Assembly (NCBI GenBank): GCA_033439685.1
Contig: JAUEDM010000004.1
Span: 3,100,001 to 3,164,000, forward strand
DNA: 64,000 bases
Source of the DNA: Apodospora peruviana
Taxonomy: Eukaryota; Ascomycota; Sordariomycetes; Sordariales; Lasiosphaeriaceae
Reading direction: 5' to 3'
The position numbers and the translations under genes were made by a program. Shown here one piece after another: positions 1 through 11,596 of this stretch; the stretch's first letter is position 1; every line of letters starts with the position of its first letter. Below the pieces are notes generated by a model, which searched no databases, was not told the origin of the DNA, and saw only the letters and a program-made list of their open reading frames with translations.

Positions 1-2000
1 TGCCACTCCTTTACTCTACGAGTCCTTTCATTTTAATATCTTCATTTCAAGACTTTGCAGTCGAGCTGCCACTCGAGCGAACGAATCGGACACTGGCATT
101 AGCGCCCTTACGTTTGGTTTCAAGCATTGGAAAGATGCCACACAACGCCTATACGTTCATAAATCGATTGCGGGCGCGGTGCAGGGAACTTCTGCATCGC
201 CTCCATCCGAGTATATTACCACTAAAATCGGTGGCGCCAGGGCGGTCATGTATACGGCGGGCTCTTGCCCGCACGTCCATGGAGGACTTGCGGTCTCGTC
301 AACGTATTTTCCAGACCAGCGCCTGACAACAGGGGTAATCTTTGGCTGTGGGAGAAAGGAGATGGACAGAGTCCAAGACCTACTCAAAAAGTCAGAGGCG
401 ACTGACCATCCGTTCCTCATGACAGGCGTATTTACCGAGCTTCAGAGACAGAGGCTTCAGAAAGCCTTGGATTTTGTCATTGACACTATTAATGACGTAA
501 CCTCGGGAAACAAAATCAAGGACGGGTCAGATCTGCTAATCTGGGGTAAGGTCAAAGGACTAAGGACCTCCAGGCTCGACGTAGCCCAGCTGGAGGAGGA
601 AATCAGGGCCACCCGATGCCAGGTCCAAAAGCTGATATCACTGACCAATGACCGATCATGGGGACTGGGAGATTGTCCAAACTGCAAGACGGCCAGAGAT
701 TGTTCACATTGCAAGGAGACGACCGCCAGATATGGAAGATATAGAGAGCGATTTGAGGATATCTGCATCGAGTACGAGGCCATGATGTCCCGATGCCGAA
801 TATACTCAGACACCATATCATTTACCAGAGACCTCGTAAGTCAACCCAACACCACGGGATATGATGGAGAAGGTTTGCACTAACGATACTTGATTCCTCA
901 TACCTAGTGGATGGCTGAGCTGGCAAGGCTGGAATCAAAGGATAGCTCCAAGCAGGCGAAATATAGTACGGGGATGGCAATCATTGCGAGCTTGTTCTTG
1001 CCCGGCAGTACCTTCGCAGTAAGTACCTACCTACCTTACCTACCTACATACGCCTTGAGCAGATATTCAACACATATTACCCACCCACCATCTAACCAAG
1101 TAACCATCACAGACAATCATGGCAATGCCGATATTCAATTATGAAGCAAATTGGCGAGATATGAGCTTCAAGCCTTCCGAGAAATCAAATACACCGGTTT
1201 CTGGCTGGCTCTGGATCTGGTTTGCATTCACGGCTGCTGGTTGTGTTTTCAGCGCTTTTGTATTCCTCTCCTACACAGGAAAACTGAAAGGCTTTCTGAG
1301 AAATTTGTTCGGGTGGAACAAGCAGCAACAGAAGTCGAATCCTAGAGACAGGTTAACACTATCGACACCCCGGAAGCTTCCAGCGCGGCGAACACTGCCA
1401 ACCGCACCTGGCATGTCGTCGTTGACGACGGCGGCATCTCGAACGAACTCACCAGCTTCTTCCAGCCGATCAACACGCCCTCTGCTGGATAACTCCACCA
1501 CAACGACCAACTCGACTGTCCCAAGCAACTTGGTACCGCCGTCATCGACAACGGCCTTTACAGCCGCCAACGTATCCATAGCCGACTCAAGATTTCAAAC
1601 CAGGGCAGGGCGAGGGACATCTCATGCTGCCACTGTCAACACTGTGCCCGTAATGCAGTACGCCCACAATGCACCATTACCATCAGGTTCAGCAGTCAGT
1701 AATATCAACACGAACCGGAGCCAACAATTCCTCCCTTCATCTGGACCTCGACACCCCGGGACTTGGAGCGCCAACAGACCAGCAATGGCGGAATCATCTG
1801 GACCTCGGCACGCCGGGACTTGGAGTGCCAACGGACCAGCGATGGCAGCATCATCCACCACTACCAGTACCGCCACCAATTCGAGAAGCGAAATCAAGCC
1901 TCTGCCTGCTCAGCCTCGTCCGCCAAGACAACAACAGCAAGAAGCAGCAAATCCTTACTCTGGTCATAGCAACAACGGACGCAGCTATGATTTTGTATGA
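1..2000 (+). CDS. Fungal CorA-like two-TM membrane protein, 5' partial
   Basis: The reading frame is open from the left window edge, so the start lies outside. Exons are 2-835, 908-1018 and 1113-2000, with phase-0 GTAAGT...AG introns at both joins. Two features point to a family common in filamentous ascomycetes: the motif TTGVIFGC followed by HPFLMTGVFTELQRQR, and a paired C-terminal membrane hairpin. The first hydrophobic segment (MAIIASLFLPGSTFATIM) spans the exon 2/3 junction. The second (GWLWIWFAFTAAGCVF) follows about 30 residues later. This hairpin layout resembles CorA Mg2+ channels, but I see no GMN signature, so transport is not implied. A long Ser/Thr/Pro-rich cytosolic tail, including a 19-residue tandem repeat, follows the second membrane segment. 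Function is unknown; such proteins are usually annotated as CorA-like or hypothetical. Confidence 0.7.
1737..1850 (+). repeat. 57-bp tandem duplication in CorA-like tail
   Basis: Two diverged in-frame copies (starting 1737 and 1794) encode a 19-residue unit beginning SSGPRHPGTWSAN / SSGPRHAGTWSAN. It lies in the low-complexity cytosolic tail and probably arose by slippage. Confidence 0.8.
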
Positions 2001-5000
2001 CGAGGTCGGAAATTTATTGGCGAGTAGGTAGTCAGCAAAGCGGTCGATAATGTAGCAAGGTACCTACTTAAGAACACATTACAGAATTCAGTCCAGCGGG
2101 CCCCCCGGTGCCTGGCGCTGGCAAATCTCCTTCCTGGCCGAGTTTCCGCATATCTCCGTCTCTTATTAGTTCATTCAGGCTCCCTTGTTGATGCCTTCTT
2201 CACCTTAATCAAGGTCCCATCGTTCTTTCACTTGGAGGGCACTTCAACTTCATGAATCAGCCCGGACAAAAATACAGGCACCCCTTTTTTTCCGCTGCAG
2301 CTTTTGGCTTCGAAATACCTCTTTGTGTAGCTGTGAAATTTGGTTGGGTACAATCTCCTGGTTACAGCCTCACCACTAGTATACCATTCTCCAGACCAGG
2401 TATTCCGGTCCTCGTCGCTCTCCAGTCATCACCATTTAATATACCTCTGCAGGTGGAGCAGAGCTGACAAGTGTCGGAATATCACACTTCTCATCAAAAG
2501 AATTGATTGTGGTTCTGTCGTTGTCCTCCGCTGCTCTCTGGCTTCGCCAGAAAGCCTCTCTTATAACTAGACATGGCGGCAATCCTAATAGCAAACATGA
2601 CTAAACCAGTGACAAAGATTATTGTCAAGATTTCCAATTGATGACCAATCCCTCACGAACACGAACATGTATTCTTCCGAGCGACACCGAATATTCTGAC
2701 AAACAAGGCGGTACACGTGACCCCTTGCAATGGCGCTCATCTGGTGAATCTTTAGTTCCGCACGCTTCTCTGCCATCTCGATATCGGGATCAGACCAGAC
2801 TAGAGAACGGTACACGAGCCACTCTAGCGCGTTTTCGCGCAGTACTTACCAGGTATCTGATTGATATACAAATCTTCTTACCCCATGAACCCTCCATCGC
2901 TTACCCCAATTTCTGCCTTTCGTTCTTTCCATCTGGGCTGCGAGCTTGAAGAAAAGGTGGCTGTCTCCTTCCGTCTACGGAAAAATACCGTCGTACAAGA
3001 CCCGCTGTTAGTGAACCTCCCATTTCTCCAACTTTTGTGTGGCGGAAAATTTGTCTCTAGGTCTACTACCCCTCTTAACAGAGTCAAATAAAAGGTAGCT
3101 CGGCCCGCAAAAGTTCAGTTCCTGCCTTTCCGGCTCTTATTAAGGTTCCCAAGGATGATGAGGTCGATACCTAAGATCTAGACCTCGAAGGCGGTCGCAC
3201 GGCCCTCGAGCACCACTGCAGCAGCGCAACTGCAGCTGGTAGGCTATGGCCAAGCGGCTCGTGAGTAGGTAGGTAGCTTTGGTCAGGCTCCTTGATTACT
3301 TGGGACTTGAGCGAGCCTGATCTAAGGCCTGAGCTGCGGTAGGTAGCAATTACGTGGGCCCAATGGCGGACAGATGCTCATATTCGTCTCATAAAATTAC
3401 GTAGAATCTGTTGTAGACCCGATCGAGGGAGCCAGAGCCTGGAGGTGGCGTCGGGGTACGGTTCCATGCGAAAGCTTTACAAGGTTATGAGCGGAAGAGA
3501 GGAAAGAAAGGGAAGCAAGAGACGTTTGTGATGGGACTGTCATGGTAGAGGATAATATGAATGATTATGAGCGACGCGTTCAAAACAATCTCTGCGTCGG
3601 AGTATTAATACGCGTCAAAACAAGGTTATGTAGGCATAAACGCTTGAAACTAAGACTCTCAGGAAGCTGGCACCCACGAGCATGGATGATGGGAGACTCC
3701 GGACGACGGATAGCGGTTTTTGCAATCTACTTGCTTTGAGTACTAGCAGGAGGGAATCCTTACTCGGATGGTCCGCAGGTACTGCCTGGCTGGGGCGACT
3801 GCCTTGATAAGGACGTCTAAAGGCGAGCAGAGGAGGTATATCGAGAGTGCTGCCTTCCTTCTGAGAACCATCACATAAAAAGAAGAGAGGGAGCATGAGA
3901 GCCACGGAGTGGGTACCAGGGCACGGCAGCCAAACTTGAGGGGTGGAAGAGGCGGGCGAGAGGGAAGAGGAGGCAGTCACCCCTCCGGCGCCACCCACCG
4001 ACCCTCCAGCCTCCCCTCCCCCTTCGCCACAACAAGAAGAACCTAAGGACACTGCAGCTCCACCTAGAGAAGGCAGAAGGCAGGCGGTGGGATCTCCAGC
4101 AATTTGGAAGTGGATCCAGGCCAGACCCAACGGGTATAAAAGCGCCCTTTCCCTCCCGCCATCTTGCAACCTTTCTCTTCGCGTTTTTTTTTTTTTTCTC
4201 CATCCGAGTGCAGAGGTTTTACGCACATCAGTGAGGATTCGTCCGAGATTGCGTTCTTGCTAGTTGAAAACTACAGCCCTGACCGCTCCTTTCGGGCTGC
4301 GGCCTGACTGGGAATTTTTGGCACAACAAACTCGATCTTCGTTGATCAACCTCTTCTTTCATTGCTATCAGTTCCATTATTTGGGCTGAGGTGAGGAAGG
4401 ATAATTCTGATCGTGATCATCGTGAGGCATATGGGTAGCCAGCGTTGACTGCGTCGGCGTGTGCCATGTTGTGGTCTGTTTTGGTGTGGTGCTTTCGTTT
4501 GCGTGCCACCGTCCTCCCTCGCCTGTGAACAAAGGGAATGTGGCGACCGACGCGCTGGAGGAAGTCGCCTGCGACGATTACAATCTGCGCGAGTGCCATG
4601 GTGGTGTTTGGTGAGCCCACAGCGTGGCCCCGAGTCCAAATGCTGCGACCCCGCGTGATGCTACTGCATCACCAACTAATGATATCTGCGGTTCAAAGTC
4701 TTTCATTTGCGTCAAGAGAGCTCGCCGTCGTGTGTCCTCGGGCTGGTGCTGCCGCCGGCGATTCAGCGCTCCACGGCTCGCGACTCGCGTCCCTTAAGCC
4801 TCGCTGCCTCCCCCGCCTCGGGGAACTTTCTTCTACCAGTCGCGTCAACTCGTGACAAGTACGGTCACCTCCAGCCCCGGAGAGAACAGCCCTCGATGCC
4901 CTCGGATTTGTCTACACTTTCCTCGCCTGCCCGTTCATGATCTCCGCCCCGACGTTCTCATCTACACGGTACTTGGCTCGTGGCCCGTCAATCACCTGAA

Positions 5001-5560
5001 AGAGCAAGTATCTCTGGGAAATCACTGTCGCTTCATTGCATACCTTACTCGAGAGCCTACTCTGAATCTGCCCAGTATCCAGACTTGCCGCTCTACGTGC
5101 TAACCTGATGATCTTTCTGCAGCCTTCGATTACACCTGCTAAGCCGCCTCACCATAGCCTTAAGAGGCGACTAGACACCGCAATAAGATGCAGCGTTTGC
5201 CTTCTCAATGATCAAGGCCCCGAACCTTCAACACAACCAAGATCACGACTCCGCCGACCAGCAGCCAGGCCCCTCGAGCCTACATACCTACTACCTACTG
5301 TCAGCCGACTAGAAGATCTGGAGCGACAGCCGGATTTGCTTCTTGACGACAGCAAACAGTCTCCACCCAGCCGAGACCACGATATGACAATCAATGGGGC
5401 ACCAGAGAGATACAGAGACGGGTTGGGTTCGTCTAGGGGCCAGGGAAGATTGAAAGACGACCAAGTACCACGCGGATTTACGGGCATTTGCAGCAGGCAT
5501 CTCTGTCAGGGAAGACGGAGATTGTTTTGGTTCCGTAACTAGCGGTCGTCGCGGTGATGT
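2001..5560. other. Long stretch without a convincing gene
   Basis: Open frames here (for example 3615-4226 minus and 5108-5542 plus) are low-complexity or match no family I recognise. From 4.1 kb on there are signs of transcription on the plus strand: a TATA box, a CT-rich tract with T13, and a good intron 3' end (GCTAAC...CTGCAG, ending near 5122). A spliced non-coding RNA or a gene with a long leader is possible, but I cannot name a coding sequence. Confidence 0.4.
4135..4141 (+). promoter_or_regulatory. TATA box of a promoter-like region
   Basis: TATAAAA sits about 15 nt upstream of a pyrimidine-rich stretch (CCCTTTCCCTCCCGCC, then CTTTCTCTTCGCG and a T-run). This is the layout of strong filamentous-fungal promoters. 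The downstream gene is not identified. Confidence 0.4.
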
Positions 5561-6402
5561 CTTCAATACTCGAGCCGAGGATTGATCCAGATCACACCGA
5601 CATCTATAACATAGGGCTAGCTCGAGGTCACAAGAATGGCCTTTGATTCATTGTGTTTCTTCCTTTGCAGAAATGAACCAGTCCATCCATCAAAGGAGGC
5701 TACCAAACAGATGTGGAAGCAAACTACATTGCTCTTACTTAAGATACGATCCTTGCGTGCCTGGTCAAAACACATGCCTGATGTGGATATGATTTGGCAC
5801 AAGTTGTAATTGAGAGTAAGGAAGCCGTATTAGTTCAGGAAAAGTGTATTAAACCTGGTGGGAAAGCCTTCTAGTCGACTAGTCCTGAGAAAGGGGAGTT
5901 TCTACCTGAAATGGGCTTAGTTGGGGGGAATGAGGCGTGCCATGATTTCTAATGAAAGTATATGGTGGTGGTAGTTGTCAGTTATGGTTTAACTAAGTGA
6001 TTGTGATTGCGTATGCAGGGCTACCTGCCTGGGTACAAAATAAGACAAATTTGTTTCTACACTAGGTCTATTCGTAATCTCTGTTGCTTGATACCTTGTC
6101 CCCACTTATGCTAACTTGACACCACTTAGCAGTTTCCCACCATTCCATGTCATTGATACACCTTTGCTATTCTGTATACCCGTATGTCTGACCGATTGTT
6201 ATTCTCGTTCCCATTCTCCAACCACACAATTTGGTACTCAATCTCCCTAGGTAACCAGCCCTTCCTGCTATTATCGTGTAATAAAATTGTGTGCGTCCAT
6301 CAGAGGCGAGACGGTGTCATTCACTGATCCTGGGGGTGATGATTGAAGCCAGTAGTATTCTACTCTGCTCCAAGTGAGGCAACCATAACCCCAAGACTGT
6401 TT
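5561..6402. other. Intergenic, nothing recognised
   Basis: AT-richer sequence between the unassigned region and the F-box remnant. No ORF above about 60 codons looks coding on either strand. Confidence 0.5.
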
Positions 6403-7683
6403 CTAAAAACTGGGAAAGGATTGGAATCCCTCCATTGTCTGGGAGTAGTCGACGTTCTCCTTGAGCGGTGGCGGCGGACTCGTATCACTGGTATCAGCAG
6501 AAGGCAGAACATGCTTCGCCTCCACGTACCCTGGCATCCGCTCGTGCTTGCCGTTCTTGTGGCGGCCCGAGAGCTTCATGTGGCGATTTTCAAGATCATT
6601 GAGAGTGTACCAGCGCGAAGGAAAGACGCTCTCATTGCGGTCTGGAGGACCGTCTCGACAGGCCAACATAGTATCCCAGTTGAGATTTCGGCAGCCCAAG
6701 CAGAGGACCGGCCACTTCAGTTGATGCGGGGCTGCCGTAGGCTTGTCGAGCCATGGCCTAACGCTTGGGAGTTTCGCATATGAGAGCATCTTGTGTTCCC
6801 TAAAGGGTGTCGCCCTCGACGCCGTCCCGGGGACGTGTTGGTGGTACCGATCCACTTGCTTGTATCTGACATCACTCTCAGTTTCTGGAAGCGGCCATGG
6901 TCCCACCCCGAACTTAAGGTACGCCTCTAGTGCCGTCTGATCGAGTTGTTCTCGACCCTCTTCTGACTGGAGGAGCAGAGTCTCCATGAGAGCGCTAAGC
7001 GCAGATTCGTAATCGACCATGAGCCATTGAATGTCAACGTTGGAGCTGCTGCCGCTGCTGCCGCTGCCGCTGCTGTTACGAGGCCGGTCCGAGTTATCAG
7101 ATGTGGGAGCCCCTTCATTGTATTGTCGTTCAAAGCCCAGACTTGGGAAAGCTCCATGGCATTGACTAGGCAGCCGCCAGATAATGGATTGAGTGACTTA
7201 ATGTAGCCGTCGCTGTAGTTGCAGGAAATACACCACCGTGTACACGTGGCGATGTTTAGAACGTGTCCGTAATGGCTACAATCATGACCGTCACAGCGAG
7301 GGTCGCAGAGTTTGTCGAAGAGCTTCTTGACCGTGACAAAGCGACCGGTGTCGTGGTTAATCAGAAAGTCGTCAACGAAAGTCGTCAACGAACCTAGGGA
7401 CGTGTTTCTGAAGACCACACCAATCCTGAAGGTTCTCGACCACCTGGTTGGCGAGGCGATTCAAGGCGCGAAAGGTGTCGAGACTGCGTAGATCGATGTG
7501 CTCGGAGAGGATTGCTTGCTGGAGCTTAGGAGGAAGTCGGCCGAAGACGCCCAGGTCGGTGATGGGCTTCACGGTACGCGGAGGAATGCGGACTAGGTGG
7601 GTAAGACTCGGTGACTCCATTGTCGTTCTGCTTTCTGCTCTTTTCTTCGACGTTGTGGGCGGAAATGTGAGTTGTAGGGTCAC
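6403..7683 (-). pseudogene. F-box protein, frameshifted twice
   Basis: Three overlapping minus-strand frames together make one F-box protein. The first (start 7683 or the internal Met at 7620) carries the F-box, LGVFGRLPPKLQQAILSEH, followed by a Leu-rich helix region. The second (to 6927) carries cysteine clusters CDPRCDGHDC and CTRWCISC and a segment ending LPHLITRTG. The third carries the C-terminal half from WLMVDYESALSALMETLLL to the stop at 6403, with a CLGC motif. The first break is a perfect 13-bp tandem duplication. The second falls in a GCA/AGC-type triplet tract near 7040-7075, where Ala-rich reading gives way to Ser/Gly-rich reading. In fungi such proteins are presumed SCF substrate adaptors. 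Sequencing error cannot be excluded, but a clean 13-bp duplication is not a typical one. Confidence 0.75.
7364..7389 (-). repeat. 13-bp tandem duplication breaking F-box frame
   Basis: Plus-strand unit GAAAGTCGTCAAC occurs twice (7364-7376 and 7377-7389). Reading through a single copy restores a continuous frame (PRFVDDFLINHDTGRF). With two copies the frame stops at 7372. Confidence 0.9.
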
Positions 7684-9508
7684 AAAAGGCCTAATATGGT
7701 GGGATCGAACGAAAGGAGCCTGTGTAGGTTTCTGGGGTGATTAAGGTTTCTGTTCGTGAGTGAGATTAGGGCACAGGATATGGAAGTGTTTGGGACGAAA
7801 AATTGTGGTCGTACTCTTCGATTCACCTGCAAGTTACCAGCAACGGGTACGTAACGTACTCTACACCATACCTGTGCGCCTCCGTGGAATCAGTCGAGCT
7901 ATCAATACCTTTCCCGATCAAACCATAGAAAAGTTTGATGACTAGACGTGTAATATATGCGGGATCATTCAGTCCTCACTGTTGGGCAGCGATATTAACG
8001 TTGGCTTCATAATACCATTTCATGTCGGAATGAACAACGGATAAGGGCCAGTGGAGATTTTGAAGCAGCAGTAATCTTATCTGCAAGTGTTCCATTGCTT
8101 TCTCGGCGTATCTGTCGGTTGTTGAGGCTCGAGGTACGCTCAAATCGGACGCAGATGACGTGGAACTTGCATAGAAATGACACAAACTTGATTGTGGAAG
8201 AACCACATTCTTCTTCATCCAGCTTAGATTAAACAGATGCTCACCCGGGAGGTGTTGATCCATTCGACTATTGGACAGACCAACATAGCATGCCCCTCGG
8301 GCGAGTAGAAGGCTTCCAACAGTCCCATCGATATCCATTGACGAAGATATAAATGCGGCTTCTCTATCTGTATACAAGCAAAACAGTTTCATTCTCTCCT
8401 GGACGTGGTGATGCCGGACACTAATCGATACCTGCGGTCATGCAAGCGTCTGGCATAACCTTTTTCTGAATTATGAGTACCATCTTGATAGAGAAACATG
8501 CACATAGTCCGATAAGACCACAGAATAGTAAGCATGAGTCATCCAGTGAGATACAAAATCAGTCAACGCAACCGCTTCTGTAGATCTCAACAGGATCTCG
8601 CGCCTCGGCATTCGGTAGGTCGAAAAATCTGAAACAGGGCATCGTCTCGTCCTCGCCCCGTCAGGAATCCCGACGGCAAGCCAGCGAGGAAGGTGCACTC
8701 AGCAACATGTAGTACAGTGTCTTGCACTTGAGCTGATGTATTGTGTTTCTTGTGATAACGCCGCATTCTACATGTATTCAAAGTGGCTCATCTTCGTTCG
8801 GTCGAGGAGGCACCTGTGTCTGTGGAACGACAACAATTGGAGAAGTTGTCTCCAAGAGCAAGTGCAAATAAAACAAAACGTCCCGGTAGACCATGATTGG
8901 CGCAGTTTGTCAAGGCAGACGCAATGCTGCGACGACTCTGTCGTTGTGAGAGAAAACCTTCGACCTATCACGTCAACACAGTATCGACGCCTCACTTTTC
9001 AACCTGCTCACAAATTGGACCGTCCAATCCTCCTCCCCTCTCGCCTGCATGTATATGCAGACCATTTCCCCGAGCCCTGCAGACTGATTCCAGCCGCCTT
9101 CTGGCCCCCCGAGTCGGTCGGGCACCAATGCGAAGACAGCCCGCATCACCTTCTTTGCGCTTTTGAGGCTAAAATTTGGCACCCAATCATTCCAAGACTC
9201 GACTTTGTTGGTACCTAGCGAGGACGACATGACATGAAGGTTCCCCGCGTGTGTTCAATACTTATCACCAACCTTCTACGGCCCTTTAACGACAAATTTC
9301 GGTGCTTAAGTTACACGTCCGACCAATTCCTACAGAACCGATACCCTATTCTCTTTCCCCAGACCCCCACCATAGAAGGTTAGATTTGTGCAGGTGGCAG
9401 GTGGTTGTGCCATGCCCTGGAACGGCAACTGGCTTGCTGCACCACCGAAAAATAAGTTAGATTTGAATCATATCTCCACCATCGCAGAGCCAAAAACAAC
9501 ACCCAGCC
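7684..9508. other. Intergenic, unassigned small ORFs
   Basis: Contains a 138-codon minus ORF (7976-8392) and a 160-codon plus ORF (8736-9218). Neither has recognisable motifs, a hydrophobic pattern or splice support. I see no firm gene. Confidence 0.45.
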
Positions 9509-10874
9509 ATGATTGAGGAGGTTGACCCCAAGGGAGATATCCTTCTTCACTTCCCTGGGACCTCGGGTGCTCTCTCGCCGCCGGCCTACGGTCACCTACA
9601 GTCATCTCGCGGTTTCGGTTCCTACGGAAAGCAGCCCGAAACCACTTCGACCACCACCATCGAACCATGGCGCTCACCAGCATCAGCGTCAGCATGTAGT
9701 AACTCGAACCTTGGGCTGTCCTCGAGGGCAGGTTCCTCCTCAGGCGTTGCAGCAGCAGACCATCGAATGATCCGCCCAAGTCCAGCCGACCAGACAACAA
9801 CTGAGGCTAGCTCCCCGTCATCCCCGCCCGCAACACTTCGCGTCTCCTCCTCCGTTCTCTGCCTCGTCAGCCCGGTCTTCTCTGCCATGTTCAGCAGTCC
9901 AATGGCCGAAGGCGAAGCCTTCCGTGCCCCAGACTCGCCCCGGCCGTTCCCCATCACTCTTCCAGAAGACGACGGCGGCGTATTCGCCATCCTCGCTAAC
10001 GTGATCCACCACCGCGCCGACGCGATTCCGTTCCTCCCGTCACCGGCGACGCTCGTCGCTCTGGCCGCGCTGGTAGACAAGTACGCGTGCGCACCCGCCG
10101 CTATGCCGTACGGCGTGCTGTGGGTGCAGCGTGCCGTCGAGCGGCGCGACGACCCCGAGTACGCTGGTCTCCTTGGCCGCTGCAACCTGCTGCTCTTCGC
10201 ATACGTTCTCGACCTGCCCGTGCAGTTCGCCGGCCTGAGCTGGGACGTGCTACTCATGCACCGCCAGCTCCTGAAAGATGAGACCGAGTGCGGGCTCGAG
10301 CTGCCGATTTCGCCCGACCACGAGCTGTTGAGACATGATCTGCACGGTCTGTGCTCTCTTCATTCTTGAGATTGGAGAATGAGCAGCTAATGAATAGAGA
10401 AAAACAGGAGAAATCGCCCGACGCAAAGCCCGCCTGCGCCGTGAGGTCCACGCCGCGCTGATGGAACCGGTCGGTCGCGTGACTAACAAGCTCGTTTTCG
10501 ACGGTACTGAACCCGAAACGCGGCCGACGTGCCCCAACGCCGCGCTCGCCATTGGCAACTACATGGCGCTGCTGGACTACTACAACCTGTCGCCGTGGCG
10601 GCCCCAGTACGAGACGGACTCGTTCTCGGCCATCATCAGCCGCGCGCTCGAGGTGGCCGCGCAGGGCCGCGACAACCCAACGCTCTTCTTCGAGATGTGC
10701 TCGCGCAACCGCTGCGCGTGCGACAGCATGGCGTACGGGGACGGGGTGCATCTGGCGGACCGGTTGGCGTTTTCGCTTGGTGAGGCGTGGAAGTGGAAGC
10801 TCTGGGTGTGCTTGGATTGTTTGAAGAACGGCGAGGGGAGTGATAGGGGAAGTTGTCGAGTTAAGCACTGGTAG
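9509..10874 (+). CDS. BTB/POZ domain protein
   Basis: Two exons (9509-10346 and 10408-10874) with a 61-nt intron that splits a Gly codon; predicted length 434 residues. Residues about 115-200 carry the fungal BTB pattern: VSSSVLCLVSPVFSAMFSS, an acidic linker, then PFPITLPEDDGGVFAILANV, with later Leu/Ala helices (LVALAALVDKYAC). After the splice the sequence EIARRKARLRREVHAAL gives a basic helix, followed by a cysteine-bearing C-terminal part (CSRNRCACD and WVCLDCL). BTB domains mediate dimerisation and often bind Cullin-3, so an adaptor role is plausible but not shown. The N-terminal 100 residues are Ser/Thr-rich low complexity, and a later Met could be the true start. Confidence 0.8.
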
Positions 10875-11596
10875 GCTGAGACACTGGTAGGCTGAGATGG
10901 AAGAGTTACCGGGTCTGTCAGGATGAATTTCATTTTCAGCGCGGGCATCTTCATGAGATGATGAGATAATCCAACTTCTGCCCACGCTCCACGGTCATGT
11001 ATGAAGGATCGAGGAATTCTGTTGTATCCCTGGTTTAATCTAAAGCTTCAAGGACATAAGTAAGGAAGCTTTGACATGTCTTCAGCTAGCCATATTTTCT
11101 TTTCTCCCGTGGAGCGTCCCAGGTTCCGTGATGGGAAACAGGATGCGGATGCTACCGTTAAAGGAAGGTGGGATTCGAGCACTGTATTCCGTACATTGGT
11201 CGGTAATATGCAAGGTAGATGCCAAGCTGTTAGTGCGGATGGCATTGGTGTGCAAATACGCGGAGTATTCCGTACAATGACTGGATTTCACTGAATTGGA
11301 TAACAAACACTTCAGCCCCCGTGTTAGTGGTGTAACAAAGGATTGCGCTACCCGTAACTCTTAACGGGTAAGCACCAGCTGGGTGAAATTTACAGGCCTG
11401 ATTATGACGTCAACGTCACATTCCATTTCCCGGTCGGAGCTGCTGGGTCTAGCCCGTTCCCCAGCTGCAATTGGGCTGCGCCGCTGTGTTATCATCCAAA
11501 TCAAAAGGGAAATCGTACCCCGAGCAGTGACGCGACAGCACATCGCGTCAACATACCTTATCGACCTCATCACGCTCTCTACTGCTACAATTCCCA
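10875..11596. other. Intergenic, upstream of exchanger gene
   Basis: No coding signal. The last 200 bases presumably hold the promoter and leader of the Ca2+/H+ exchanger. A TGACGTCAACGTCA stretch near 11404 contains a CRE-like TGACGTCA element. Confidence 0.4.

Noticed and set aside
3615..4226. 203-codon minus ORF in the gene-poor region
   Set aside because: Low-complexity Gly/Ser sequence running through the TATA/CT-rich site; no homologous features.
9622..10257. 211-codon minus ORF
   Set aside because: Antisense shadow of the BTB gene; Arg/Ser-rich without motifs.
10254..10985. 243-codon minus ORF opposite BTB exon 2
   Set aside because: Runs across the BTB intron and exon in antisense; Arg/His-rich composition typical of a GC-rich shadow frame.
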